From the NCBI GenBank assembly GCA_016802295.1, contig JAESIW010000200.1, positions 1,035,807-1,099,806 on the forward strand: a stretch of 64,000 bases of DNA, in the 5' to 3' direction. Positions 35,201 through 46,659 of the stretch are shown piece by piece; position 1 is the first letter of the stretch, and each line of letters starts with the position of its first letter. Position numbers and translations under genes: made by a program. Origin of the DNA: Brachionus rotundiformis (lineage: Eukaryota > Rotifera > Eurotatoria > Ploima > Brachionidae). Under the pieces are notes generated by a model. The model worked only from the letters and a program-made list of their open reading frames with translations. It searched no databases and was not told where the DNA came from.

Positions 35201-35514
35201 CTTTGTGGATTTATTAACAAATTTAAATTTAATATTAAAATAAAATAAAAGTCATTTAAGAATATAATATCTAATGGATGTAGTAGTTTACTGCTCTTTA
35301 GAATTCTGTACCAGCACCAAAAGGCGCTTAGCTCCTTATGGCTTCTGCAGTCCTTATTTTAGTATTAACATCCTGAAAGTGTTAATAGCTGTTACTGTTT
35401 CTATGGTCAATTTATTCTATAACAAATTAGTTTATTAGAGATAAAAAGAAAAGTTTTGAATATCAAAATTCAAATTTCACTAATTAAAGTATCTAAAAAA
35501 TTGATGAAATTATC
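35201..35514. other. Intergenic, with an unclassified repeat-like patch
   Basis: The patch at 35,280-35,400 is less AT-rich. Read on the minus strand it could be a decayed LINE tail, but the resemblance is too weak to call. Confidence 0.3.
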
Positions 35515-35518
35515 TTAA

Positions 35519-35733
35519 CACTAGAAGCACCAAGCATTTTTTCGTTATTTTTAATCCAAAATATATTTTAAATATTTATAGCAATTTTAATATAAATTAA
35601 ATTTTTTCTTAATTATAAAGATAAAATCTAGATAATTCCTAAAAGATTGATTTACATTAGAATCTGTCCAAAAGATACGAGGATTTTAAATTTTTTAAAA
35701 CGAATCAAAATGACTCGTTTTGTGCTTCTAGTG
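35519..35733. mobile_element. piggyBac-type MITE
   Basis: The left end CACTAGAAGCAC and right end GTGCTTCTAGTG are perfect 12-base inverted repeats, each bordered by TTAA (35,515-35,518 and 35,734-35,737). TTAA target sites and short CACTAG-like ends are the mark of piggyBac-type elements. The 215-bp interior is non-coding, so the element would rely on a transposase supplied in trans. Confidence 0.82.
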
Positions 35734-36215
35734 TTAAGCTATCTTTAAATTAACCTCTTAAAATTTTAAAAATCGAAATTTATCTCATCAAAAACTACTA
35801 TCCTTTATATAATGAATTGTATAAAACTTCAAAGTTCATAGTTTAATTTTTTAATGTGTTTTAAATTTTAAAATTTAATGACCAACATCTTCTTCCATGA
35901 TATCAATCAACAATCTTTTTGAATTAAATTTTCACTTTTTTCTTATACTTTTCCAGTGTTTTTTTCATATATCTTCAAAAAGATAAATTTTATCATAAAG
36001 TTTATATTTTAGTCTATAAAAATATAAAATCATATTCTTGTTTACAGCCAACAATTCTTTTCGAATGACTTTATAAGTCAGAACTTGTTTAAATATTGAA
36101 AGTTTTGTATTAGTAAAAATTGGGAAATTTGTCTTGTATATATTTTTAAATAAGATACTGTGACATCATCATCTTTTTTAGTTTTTATTAATTAAATTTT
36201 TTCAGAGTTTTTTTT

Positions 36216-36500
36216 AAGTCACAAGTCATAAGTCAAGTCAAGTCTTAAATTTAAATTTAAAACTTAAATTTTTTTTTTAACTTAGCTTGTGATTTTTTTT
36301 GTGAACAGTTCCATTTTGTTAAAAATGTTGTCTTTTTTTTATTTAATTTTTTTAAAATATTATTTATGCCTTTTTAATTAATAATTTATTTTTTTTTAAT
36401 TTTTCCTTCATATATTTTGCTTTTTTAACTTTGACTTAAGAAAAAAAAAATTGAAATTAAGTCAAGACTTTGACTTAAAACTGTGACTTAAAAACAAGTC
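36216..36500. repeat. Degenerate foldback repeat (AAGTCA clusters)
   Basis: The left end, a run of AAGTCA units such as AAGTCACAAGTCATAAGTC, pairs imperfectly with the reverse complement of the right end (GACTTAAAACTGTGACTTA). Together they look like a decayed inverted-repeat element of about 280 bp. No target duplication was found. The rest of 35,740-37,530 is AT-rich without genes. Confidence 0.4.
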
Positions 36501-37534
36501 TAATTTTTTTACTCAAAAATTTTTAATGATAGCATATTAAAATACATATTATTCAATTTTTATTTCTCTTATTTCAATATAAAATAATAGACCATTATTA
36601 CTATTGTAATGAACTATAAATAATAAATTTCTCCAGGGATTCAAAACTCACATAAAATTTAAAGAATTTTTGAGTTTTTACCTGTTTTTTTCGGTCAAAT
36701 AATTTAAGTGACTAAGAATTTTGATAACAAACTAGTAAGGATTCAAATTATTCTAGATAAAAACTTCTAAATAGAAATTGTTTAATAAATATTTTTAAAT
36801 TATGAGTTATAATTAAACAATCTCTCATAACATTGAAAATAATTAAAAAATCAAAGAAAAGAAATAAATTTCAAACATTATATAAAATAAATCATCATAT
36901 TTAATTTATTATAAAGTAGTCAGATAAAATAAATCTTGGTCAATCATTTCATTCATTGATGAAAATTACTATTTTAATTTATTAGACTTTTCAAATTTTC
37001 TTCCGATTTGAAAATATATCTGAAAATAGTTTCTAACTGATAGGTCTATAAATGGACTAATGGTAAATTCTCTATAGCATGAATGATCTCTATAAACTGA
37101 ATATCTTTGATTTGAAAAGAGTAAAGAGATCTAACATGATAAAAATAACAATAAAAATAATAGAAAGCCAAAGAGGCCTTAGGTTGGTCCAATAATAATA
37201 TTAAATTGATTAAAAAGTATTTTTTTTAATATAAGATTTTGAGGATCATATTTCAAAGAAATAATGATAAATAAGGGGAAACGATTTTTTATGAGAAAAT
37301 TTATTAGAATTTATAGTTTAAGAAAATAGATTTAAATTAATAATTTTAAAAAAATATTTGATATAATTTTAAGCATTTTGAAATAATTTTTGATCTATTA
37401 AATTTAGACTTCATTAAAAAAAAACACATGTGTCTCAGAATTTATCATAGATCCTTTTTTTAGAATAGCGATTGAATAAAATGATAACCAAAATCTAAAT
37501 AAAAAAATCGAGTTATTAAATTTGTGAATTTAAA

Positions 37535-38530
37535 ATTAAAGTTTCTGTTGAAATGATTTATTGATAAAAAAATGATTTTATCAAACAATGAATTTCAAAT
37601 TTCCATCAGAATACATCAGGATGAATTTGATTCTGATGTAAAGGAAAAACATTCTTCCAAGTCCAAATTAGGTTGCTGGTGTTCAACTTGATTGAAAAGG
37701 AACTTGGTTCAAAATACTTATGACATGTGTTTCACATTTATTTCAGAAAAAAGAAGCTAATAAATGCAAATTGGATAATTACCAAAGTGGACAGATGGTC
37801 TCTTTTTTTGCAGTCAAAGAGGTACAGATACTTGCTGAACAAATTCATAGTTGTATTGCATGATCAGGTAGAGCATTCCATAAATTTGCAACTCTTTGCA
37901 GAATACCTTTTTCCCAACTCTACAATCTTTTCACTGGAAAAATCAGGAAGTCTTTTTAATTTCTTTTTAAAAATTTTAAACTCTTAAAGAGATAATCATT
38001 TTTAGAATTAAAAAAATTCAAATATTTATTTTTAAAAAATTTTATCAATCTCTAATTAATAAATAAAAAAATATTTTAAGATATTAATCATGTAATCAGT
38101 TTTCAAACCAAAAAGCTTTGATTACCAATTTTCAGAACACACAAGTTTAGCTTAGTTTGTTTAATGACAATTTTTCTTATTTGCTATTTGTGGATCATAG
38201 AGATTCCAAAGCTTACTTTCTTTTCTTGCACCTTATCTGATCTAATACAAATATTACGCCATCAAGTTGTTGATCTTCGATGCCAAATTATTATCAGTAA
38301 AAACTGGTACCCTTTTTTATGATAAAAGAGCTTTGAACTTACGAGAATTTTTCACCTTGGCGTGATTCGCTTTTCTCTGTTTTTACTTCTTATTTACTTA
38401 AAAGTTTTTGTATTTTTTGTTTCACATCTTGGTCCACAGCTCATCTCATTTAATTTATTGTAAACTACCAAAATCAACATATTATAATATCTTATCTTGA
38501 TAAATTTAGTGCTGCGATAGGTTTTCATGA
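37535..38530 (-). pseudogene. Decayed non-LTR retrotransposon 3' end, copy 1
   Basis: On the minus strand near 37,790-37,900 a frame reads RVANLWNALPDHAIQ, a pattern typical of the C-terminal end of LINE reverse transcriptases (RVVNLWNxLP). Several blocks match 42,671-43,290 at roughly 70-80 percent by eye, in the same order and orientation. Stops and frameshifts break every long frame. Confidence 0.55.
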
Positions 38531-40190
38531 TATCATGGTTCGAAAGTGGAATGTCTGAATGTTGTAGAAAAAAAACTTTCAAACCGTAATGTACTTGGTA
38601 CCTTGGTAATGTACTTAAAATGAATTGAGCTAAGCCTGATTGAAAAAGCTCTTCAATAAACACCAAAAGGACGGCCAGCTTTAGCTTGAAGGTCAAAGAG
38701 CTTGGCATCACATTTGGACAAGAAGCGAATATGGAAAATAAAACAAAAATACAAATGACATAGAATTGGAAAATAAATTCAAATTTTTTTTTATTTTTAA
38801 AAGTCAAATAATTAATGTGATTTAAGTCTTTTGTATATTTTAAATTGTTCAAATTAGCAAGTTATTTAAAATAACCTGTTTTTGTTTTTTTCAGATAAAA
38901 TATACAACTAGATTTTGTAATTAATAATCAAATTTTTATAGTAATGAAAGAACAACAGTCTAATTAAATACATATTCTTATAATGCTTGGAGTATCAATA
39001 GAAAATTTATTTTAAATAAACAATACCCTAATATTCTTTTAAATTAGAATATCTATTTAAATTAAGAACTCTGGTCCTTAGCCAAATAAAATTTATTTAC
39101 TCTTTAAAAAGCTTTGCAAGCCTAAAGGTAATAATACTTTCCAACAAGATAATTATTTTAATTTCTTCTACTTAAAATCAATTTTAAGTAAATGTTAAAT
39201 TAAAATGATATCTTAATCGATCTAGATGATATCTACAAACTCTTACAATAAGATAAATAATTTCAATCAATAGATATATTTCTAAATTTCAAATTGTTTT
39301 CTTAGAATAATGCACTTTATTTACTTTTGGTATCAATAGCTCCAAAAAGTCTCATCAATTTAAAATCAAGATCTTTTAAAATCAAAATGAGAAGAAAAAA
39401 TTAATAAATCTTATAAAAATTTGAATTCTTTTTTTATAAAAAAAATAATTAATTGTGTTTAAAATGTTCAATTAAAAAAAAACTTAATTAAAAGGTAATT
39501 TATTTGAAAAAATGAGTTCGTTGAAAGCCTAATTAAAACAGGAAGCAAGATAAAGCATCAACCTGCCGACTACTAATAAACTCACCAAAAATATAAACAA
39601 TTATTAATATGCAAAGATAAAAAAGGGAACAAGTTCCGCCAACTTATATCTTATTATCTATCTCTTTTAACAGCAATCTCATCCTGATTTAATAGTGTCT
39701 CATAAAAAAAATAATAAAAAATCATTTCCTGTTAACCAAAGTCGAAGACGGTTCCGCTTGACATTACTCATTCGGTATAAAATGGACCACCTCGACCATG
39801 TCTGTTTTTTTAATTTTTAATTTTCTCAAATAGATAATGAAATTTGTGTGATCTGTTTTGTTTTTGGCGTTTCAAGATACCAGAAATTCAATTTAATTTC
39901 TATATGAAATATAATATGAGTTTTATTATTTTTCAATTAAGTTAATAACAAAATCCCAATGAAATATTTTGTTCTATATTTACTTGGATTTGATTAAGCC
40001 AATTGAAACTTTTTTATCTTTATATTGCTCATTTAATTCGCTAATTAGCCCAAACTCATTAGGCCAGCCAATTGAAATCGAGTGTGCAAAATTATAAAAA
40101 TACTCATATAAAGAAATTTTATTTTTAACACACACTTTTTTTGTATTTATTAAGAAAAATATACTCAGCTAAAGCTTTTACAGACATATC
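38531..40190. other. AT-rich interval upstream of hand
   Basis: Bases up to about 38,850 may extend the LINE relic. The rest is AT-rich. The segment 39,730-39,810 is less AT-rich and carries a TATA-like box (listed separately). Confidence 0.4.
39776..39782 (+). promoter_or_regulatory. Candidate TATA box of the hand gene
   Basis: CGGTATAAAATGG stands in the only GC-richer stretch upstream of the hand start codon, about 420 bases before it. In DNA this AT-rich a TATA match alone means little; the local composition is the main support. Confidence 0.3.
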
Positions 40191-40201
40191 TATTTGGCAA
40201 A

Positions 40202-41179
40202 ATGATACTCACGCCGTCAAATTCGCTGCTTGGCTCAAGCCAGTACCAATACCAGACACCAAGTCAAGAGCCTGCTCAAAATCAACACCTTTACCAATCA
40301 GATGGCCTCAACCCCAGTCATTCATACTACCAGCAGTACTACCCGGGCTACTATAACCCCGCGGACACTTTGTACTATCCAAATCCAAACAGTCTTCTCA
40401 TACCGAACCAGTTCTATTCGCTTTCCGCATCCTCGTCATCGCTCTCGTCGAACAGCTCTTGCCAGCTATCTTACGACATGGTTCATCAGAATGCAAACAA
40501 AAAAAGAATCCCGGACGAAGATGCAGAACTTTCGCCAATATCCTCATCGGTATCGTCGCCTAACAACAGCGATTGTGTCAAAAAGTCCAGACAGTCTCGG
40601 ATAAGTGTACATAAAAAGCAGAAATTGGAAAAACAAGATCTGGAAGAAGTGGTCGAAGAAGAGTATGACGAGCTTAATGAGAGCCATACAGATGGAGTCG
40701 AGGAGCCCAAGAAGAGAGTCACTGCCAACAAAAAAGAGCGCCGACGTACTCAATCAATAAACAATGCTTTCGAAGATTTGAGAAAAAGGATACCAGAGAT
40801 TCCATTCGATACCAAATTGTCCAAAATAAAGACACTCAAACTTGCCATTGGCTACATAGAGCATTTGATGAAGCTTTTGCAGGAAAATGACCCGAGTAGT
40901 CTTGGTCCCTTTAAGCCAGATCTTGGTAAATTGAGACGGGAGTGTCGTAGCAAAGAAATTAAGTTAGAAGTCGAGCGAAAGTCCAAAGGGAGGACTGGTT
41001 GGCCGGCTGAAGTTTGGTCAAGTGAAATGAAAAAGAAGATAAATGATTCAAATTCAAATAAAAAAGTCAACATTTGTTCCAATTTGGATACCTATTCAAG
41101 TTATATGTTCACCAATTACGCTTACGTAAACAATACAAATCCGTTTTATACCAACTTTAAATCAGAAAATGATGTATAA
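40202..41179 (+). CDS. hand: HAND-family bHLH transcription factor
   Basis: A single exon of 325 codons. The bHLH domain spans about residues 171-227 (RVTANKKERRRTQSINNAF, DTKLSKIKTLKLAIGYI), and the C-terminal HAND signature KGRTGWPAEVW is at 262-272, which separates HAND from Twist, SCL and other class A bHLH proteins. Residues 1-100 are Ser/Tyr/Gln/Pro-rich, and 145-170 are acidic. HAND proteins bind E-boxes as dimers with E proteins and specify heart, visceral mesoderm and related muscle in animals. The N-terminus is longer than in vertebrate HAND. The chosen ATG is the first in frame and has A at -3. Confidence 0.95.
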   Translation: MILTPSNSLLGSSQYQYQTPSQEPAQNQHLYQSDGLNPSHSYYQQYYPGYYNPADTLYYPNPNSLLIPNQFYSLSASSSSLSSNSSCQLSYDMVHQNANKKRIPDEDAELSPISSSVSSPNNSDCVKKSRQSRISVHKKQKLEKQDLEEVVEEEYDELNESHTDGVEEPKKRVTANKKERRRTQSINNAFEDLRKRIPEIPFDTKLSKIKTLKLAIGYIEHLMKLLQENDPSSLGPFKPDLGKLRRECRSKEIKLEVERKSKGRTGWPAEVWSSEMKKKINDSNSNKKVNICSNLDTYSSYMFTNYAYVNNTNPFYTNFKSENDV

Positions 41180-42670
41180 ATGAAATTTGTTTTTTATTTT
41201 ATATTTTTTTTTTGATAATATTATTATCTTTTTCATTCATTTTAAGTTTTATTATTTTTATTAAATATATTTTTATTTATTATTATTTGGTCAAACATTA
41301 GAAAAAAGAAGACAAATCGTTAAGTTTGTTTTCTTTTATGTGTAATTACAAGTTTATTAAAAGTTAAAAAAAGATAAGTTATTCTTTTTTTAATATATTC
41401 TATGTCGAGTTTAAATTAGTTTTGAGATGCGAATTTATTTTGTATTATCGAATGTTTAATAAATATTATATCAAAAATAAACTTTAATTTATGAATTTTT
41501 TATTTCCTATCTCAATGGTACCTTAAATCCCAAAATATTTATAAATTAAATTTTTACAATTCAATATGAAAAAATAAAAGAAAATGGGTAAAAAAATTAC
41601 TTTAAATGAAATTTAAATTAATATTTTGCTAATTAAAAACAAAATAGTTAATTTTTACTTTTCAAATAATTGTGTTTATCATCGGTTTTTTAATTTTAGA
41701 GTAACAATTAAGGTTATTAATTAGTAAAAACAAAATTTGATGTCATTTTTGTACTCATTAAAAAGTTGATTGATTAAAACTATCATTAAAAGTCAAAGCC
41801 CAAGATAATTGTTTCACTTAATATTTGTTTTAACTTATAGGTAAAACCACTTAAATTCTCATGCCATTTTACTGTTCAGCTTTGGCATGTTCTTAATCAA
41901 TCAACAAAAATAGCTTTATTTGAATTTAAATTCTGAGAGAAAAGACATGATAAATCTTAATGCAATATAAATTTAATTGATTTGTCCTTGGGGCAGCTTT
42001 GCTCGTGAGCAATCATGTCCGAACTCATAGACTTATTGGTCTACTCAAAAATTGATTTTAAAGAACAAAATTAATTTTTCCAAATTATCAATCAATTTAT
42101 CATTATCTGCAATAAGATCTTGAAATTGATTCTCCAATATCTAACACCTTTAATTGATTTAGTTTTAGATAATACTTTTGCCAGGTACTGATCTATTTCA
42201 CATAAAGCAGATATTGTTCTATGTATAAAATTTAGATTAGTATCCTAAATGAGTTTCTGGCTTATGTTAAGTCTATAATTAATTTTTTGCTAAATAGGCG
42301 ATTACTGTCTATATGACTTGACTAATTGATTAGGCGACTGTCTTTTATCATAGGGACCTATCTAGCCGTGTCTTTTTAAAGCCTTTTATTAGATAGCTTA
42401 AATAAGGTGACATGTCCCAAAGACACAATTAAAAAAAAATTCTAAAAATTTCTCTCTAAAATTTATTTTATTGAGTATCAGTGCCTTGTTAGGCTAAAAT
42501 TGATATATATATTTTAATTTTTAACTTTATAAAAGAATTGAAAGTACCAGATAAAAATGTTAAATGTTAAACAAACAAAAACTAAAAATATTTTTCAAAA
42601 AATTAATATTAAGTTTTATAAAAAATAAATCATTATTATTTTAATAAAATTATTTAAATTGTAATAATAA
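41180..42670. other. AT-rich interval, no gene seen
   Basis: The left part should hold the hand 3' UTR, with AATAAA signals near 41,458 and 41,477. Nothing else is supportable. Confidence 0.5.
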
Positions 42671-43290
42671 TTAAAGTTTCTGTTGAAATGATTTATTGAT
42701 AAAAAAACGATTTAAACTTTCACAAAAAAATTTATTATAACAAACAATGAATACAATTTTGGTTCTGATGTAATGAAAAAATACTTTTCCACATCTATAT
42801 TAGGTTGCTTGAGTTCAACTTGATAGAGAAGATACATGGTTGAAAATACTTTTAGTGCGTGATTCACAGTTGCTTTACAGTTGTTTTGCATTTTTAGAAA
42901 GAGGCTCCTATAAATTGGTAGCTCTTTTTCCAGAAAAGTTTTCTTCTCCAATCTTTGACCAGGATCCAAACCAGATAGCCTTGATAACAACTTTTCAAAA
43001 CATAAAAGTTTAGCTTAGTTTGGTAAATGATAGTTTTTCTTTGTCCTTATGTTCATCATTTTGTTTTCTTGCACCTTTTTGCGCGATGCCTCTGATTTGA
43101 TACAGATAATACTTCATCGAGTTGGTCATCTTCGACACCAAATTATAAAACCAGTCAAAACAGTCTCTTTTACTTATTTACTCAAAATTTTGAACATTTC
43201 CTTTTTCAAATTTTGGTTCAAAGCTCATCTCATTTAGTTCATCGTAAACTACCAAAATCAATATCTTATTATTTCTTATCTTGATAAGTT
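42671..43290 (-). pseudogene. Decayed non-LTR retrotransposon 3' end, copy 2
   Basis: Shares its block order with 37,535-38,530, including TTTCTGTTGAAATGATTTAT at the low-coordinate (3') end and AGCTCATCTCATTTA with TAAACTACCAAAATCAA at the high-coordinate end. The minus strand keeps a degraded form of the LINE C-terminal motif (RATNL, PLSKNAKQL). No intact frame remains. Confidence 0.5.
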
Positions 43291-44142
43291 TATTCTATTC
43301 ATTCAAAAATACAATTGATTCACATACTTGCAAATCACCATCACATCTCAAATAGGAATACAAAAAGGCAATAAGATTAGATAAAGCATAAAGTGCCTTT
43401 GCTGCACTTTGACCTAAAAAAACTTAAAAGTCAGCCAACTTAAGCAACTAAACAGTCTATGATTCAATGTATTTAGATTTGAAGACTGTAGTGACTTGAA
43501 ACAATGATAATGGCAAAATTAATAAAAAGAATATATATTGATTTGATTTATAAATAATATAGAAGACAAAGGCTTTTAAATGCAATAAATTTACTATTTG
43601 AAACTTAAATTGTGAAGAATGCATCAAAACTCAAAAATCAAATCGATTGCATTAGTGAAGTGGTTCTTATGAAAAAGGTTCATTCCTAAATCAACATAAT
43701 TCTAAGATTGACATTTATCATACAAATATTTAAATATATCAAAAATATGTTTTATAAGGATAATGATTATATTGAGTTATTCTTTATAATTTTCTCTCAT
43801 TAATTAAAAAAAAAACTTTCAAGATATTTAATTTTTATCTTTAGACGATATTTTTTTATTTTAATAGCCTTATATTATTTAGTTCATTTTTTTTGATTCG
43901 CTTTCTATAATACATTTCCTTAAAGCGCAACTAATAAAATATTCTATTGTAAATATCTTTATTTAAAAAATGCCTCCGAAGCAGCTTGTTTGTAATATTT
44001 GTAATGAAAAGTGAGTTAAGTTCATGAAATGAAAGCCCAGTCCAAGAGAAATGATTCTTCAGTCATTAAAATTTTAGGATCCCTTATATTTTCCCACTGA
44101 AGATATAATTTAAAAATTAATTTAGTTAGAAATATAATTAGT
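43291..44142. other. AT-rich interval with a possible short first exon
   Basis: At 43,970-44,010 an ATG opens MPPKQLVCNICNEK followed by a GTGAGT donor. The CxxC pair suggests a zinc-finger start, possibly the 5' exon of the transposase relic to the right. No other support. Confidence 0.3.
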
Positions 44143-44150
44143 ATGAAATT

Positions 44151-44513
44151 GGGTTTTTGTGAAATTCAGTACAAAACGGCAAAATGAACAGAAAAAAATG
44201 TAAAAAATTGAATAACTTTTTTTCTAAAGGTTTAAACCTAATTTTGTGAATGCAGAATCGTGCAACATTCAAAGTTGCATCAAATATCTATGTCTGCTAA
44301 TTTTGTAGAGTTCAGCAGAAATTAAATTTCAATATAATCGAGTGTAGTGCATTTTGCAGAGATTTTGCACATCATTTGCAGACATAGATATTTGATGCAA
44401 CTTTGAATGTTGAACGATTCTGCATTCACAAAATTAGGTTTAAACCTTTAGAAAAAAAGTTATTTAATTTTTCACACTTTGTTCTGTTCTTTTGTACTGA
44501 ATTTCACAAAACC
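44151..44513. mobile_element. Long-inverted-repeat MITE, copy 2
   Basis: Same family as 9,699-10,050. The element is 363 bp, with arms of about 165 bases that are near-perfect reverse complements. The flanks ATGAAATT at 44,143-44,150 and 44,514-44,521 are identical, giving a clean 8-bp target duplication and fixing both ends (GGGTTTTTGTG ... CACAAAACC). Confidence 0.93.
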
Positions 44514-44630
44514 ATGAAATTGGGGAGTGGTCAAGATTTAAAATTAAAATTTGTCGTACGAGTCAAATTTTTATGAGATAATCTCTAATGATATAAAAAG
44601 GATAATAATGATCTTTATTTTGTAGAGGAA

Positions 44631-45710
44631 ATGAAAATCTCAAATAAATCAAAAATTCAACATGACTCAGACGAAGATACAGGTAATGAAGAACATCAAG
44701 ATGAAGAAGTATAGAACATTTAAAAAATTTCGAAAAATGGAATGACATGGGTCATAATGAATGACAGAGAAGAGACAGAGAAGTCTTGGAAAAACGAAAA
44801 ATTTTAATAAAAACTTTGAATTTGGAAGAAGATATGCTAGACGTCAAATAAATGAGACCAAACTGTCAGCTTTTTTCATGATTTTTGACTTGTCCATGAA
44901 AATTTTTTTGCTGAATTTTTGAACGAATTTTCACTCAAAAATTGTATAACCTAAACTTTCATTTACAAAAGAAGATATATTAGCTTTTATCGGTATCCTT
45001 TATGCCCAAGTGTTCCTCTCAAATTCATCTGGTCAAAAATTTATGGAGTGAGCATGATTGGAAAATTAATAGCAACAGATAAGCTTTAACTTAATTTGAA
45101 ATAAATCGATAAATCAACCAGTTCAAAACGAGTGGAAACTCTTTAGTTTTTCATGGATTGACAAATATGGAAAAATTAAATTGTAGATGCTTATTGAGTT
45201 TCCTTCCTTATTCATGAGAGTGAAAACCAAAAGACAAACTCGAAGGTGAATTTGTTGTTGAAAACTTATTGAATTAATAAAGGATAGAGTAAAAAAGCTG
45301 ATAATATTTTTGAAATTTTACTTAAATTGGAAATTTGTTGAAAAGGAAAACAAGTTTTATTTGGTACAGTAAGAAAAAACAAAAAAGAGTCACCGACCAG
45401 CGACAAACAAGTTTATTCACTTCTCAATTTGGATGAAATGGCTTTACATGTGAAGGACATAAGCATAAAAAAAGTTGAAGTTTTTAGATCTTTTCATGAA
45501 AACCTTTTACAATTCATCAGCAAGAAAAAAATTTAACATATACGATTGATACTCCCAATGAAATAAAAGTAGGTGTTGATTTTGTTGATAATATGACTTG
45601 CTTATATTCAACAACAAACAATGTTAAGACAAGAGCAAGACGGTGGCCATTTCCAGTTTTTCAACATTTTAAATTTTATAAGAATAAGCAACTGGATCCT
45701 GTGTAGAACT
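44631..45710 (+). pseudogene. Decayed piggyBac-family transposase
   Basis: In several frames the plus strand encodes an acidic N-terminal stretch (HDSDEDTGNEEHQDEE), then FTKEDILAFIGILYAQVF, and near 45,560-45,680 EIKVGVDFVDNMTCLYS followed by TRARRWPFPVF. These match the N-terminal acidic part, the start of the catalytic core and the third catalytic Asp region (GGVDxxDxxxxxYS...RRWP) of piggyBac transposases. Many stops and frameshifts are present. The TTAA-flanked ends were not located. Confidence 0.7.
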
Positions 45711-46257
45711 TCTAACAGTTCTAATATTTCTCTTCTATTTTTTTTGAGATGGCTGATGAATTGCTGGTTAAGTATTTAAAAAAAAATACATCTTACATCA
45801 TTTAATTCATATAAAAAACTTTTTGCATGCACTGAACCTTATTCATCTAAACAATTTAGATGTGATCCTTGTATGGGGAAAAATGAAATACGAGTTTAGA
45901 AAATTATTTTTAAGTTTAGTTATTTTTAATAAATAATTTCTGACTTTTACATAAAAAAAGTCATTATTTTTTATTAATTTTTTTTGATAAAATAAAACAT
46001 AAATGATAAAACATGTATGATACATGTGCTTATTCATTCGATAATTTTTTTAAATATATTGGATAAATATGGTAGCTTATGTTTCCTAACTTTCAATGAC
46101 CACTGTTTACAAAAACTAATAAAAAATACTAAATTAGAATTTTTCTTAACATTTAATCAATTTGATCAAATCATGAGAATTTAAAATATTTTTTTAAACA
46201 AAAGTGGGCGACAGCTAAATTGTTCTGAGAAAAAAATTTTTTTTTTTTTTATTCATT
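45711..46257. other. AT-rich interval, no gene seen
   Basis: Contains the tail of the piggyBac relic at most. Nothing else is supportable. Confidence 0.45.
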
Positions 46258-46269
46258 TTGGATAAAAAG

Positions 46270-46575
46270 ATGTACTTAATTAAATGGTTGGCTTTTTTAC
46301 TTTGTATACTTGGTATATTTTCATCACCGATTGAAAATTTGCCAAACAAGCGATTTCTCGGACTATTTGATGACCAGCCTCAAGTGGACGAGCCCGAAAT
46401 AGACTGGAATAGCTCAAATTTCAAGGAAATAAGAATAGATACCAAAGAAGTTGAAATGAATCCAAGAGACCTTTTTTCTAAAATTGAGGACTGTATAGAA
46501 AAATGCATGAAAGAAGTAAATTCAGACAAATCGTATAGAGACAACTGCGTTGCCAAAGTATGTGATATTTACTAA
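46270..46575 (+). CDS. Small secreted protein, 101 residues, unknown family
   Basis: From the ATG at 46,270 a clear signal peptide (MYLIKWLAFLLCILGIFSS) is followed by a short mature region. A Lys-Arg pair (NLPNKR|FLGLF) could be a prohormone cleavage site, and the C-terminal third holds four cysteines (CIEKC...NCVAKVC). The last cysteine lies after a sequence that also reads as a donor (AAA|GTATGT), so an alternative splice is possible, but an AATAAA near 46,613 supports ending here. It is convergent with the next gene, 84 bases between stops. Function unknown; a peptide precursor is only one possibility. Confidence 0.55.
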   Translation: MYLIKWLAFLLCILGIFSSPIENLPNKRFLGLFDDQPQVDEPEIDWNSSNFKEIRIDTKEVEMNPRDLFSKIEDCIEKCMKEVNSDKSYRDNCVAKVCDIY

Positions 46576-46659
46576 AAATTTAAATTAATCACAATTAAGA
46601 TAAAAATTTTAAAATAAATTTTGTTTTTCTAATTTTTTTATTTTTGTTCATTAACACAA

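Noticed and set aside
37727..37987. Plus-strand frame of 86 codons
   Set aside because: It lies antisense to the LINE C-terminal motif on the minus strand and has no coding character of its own.
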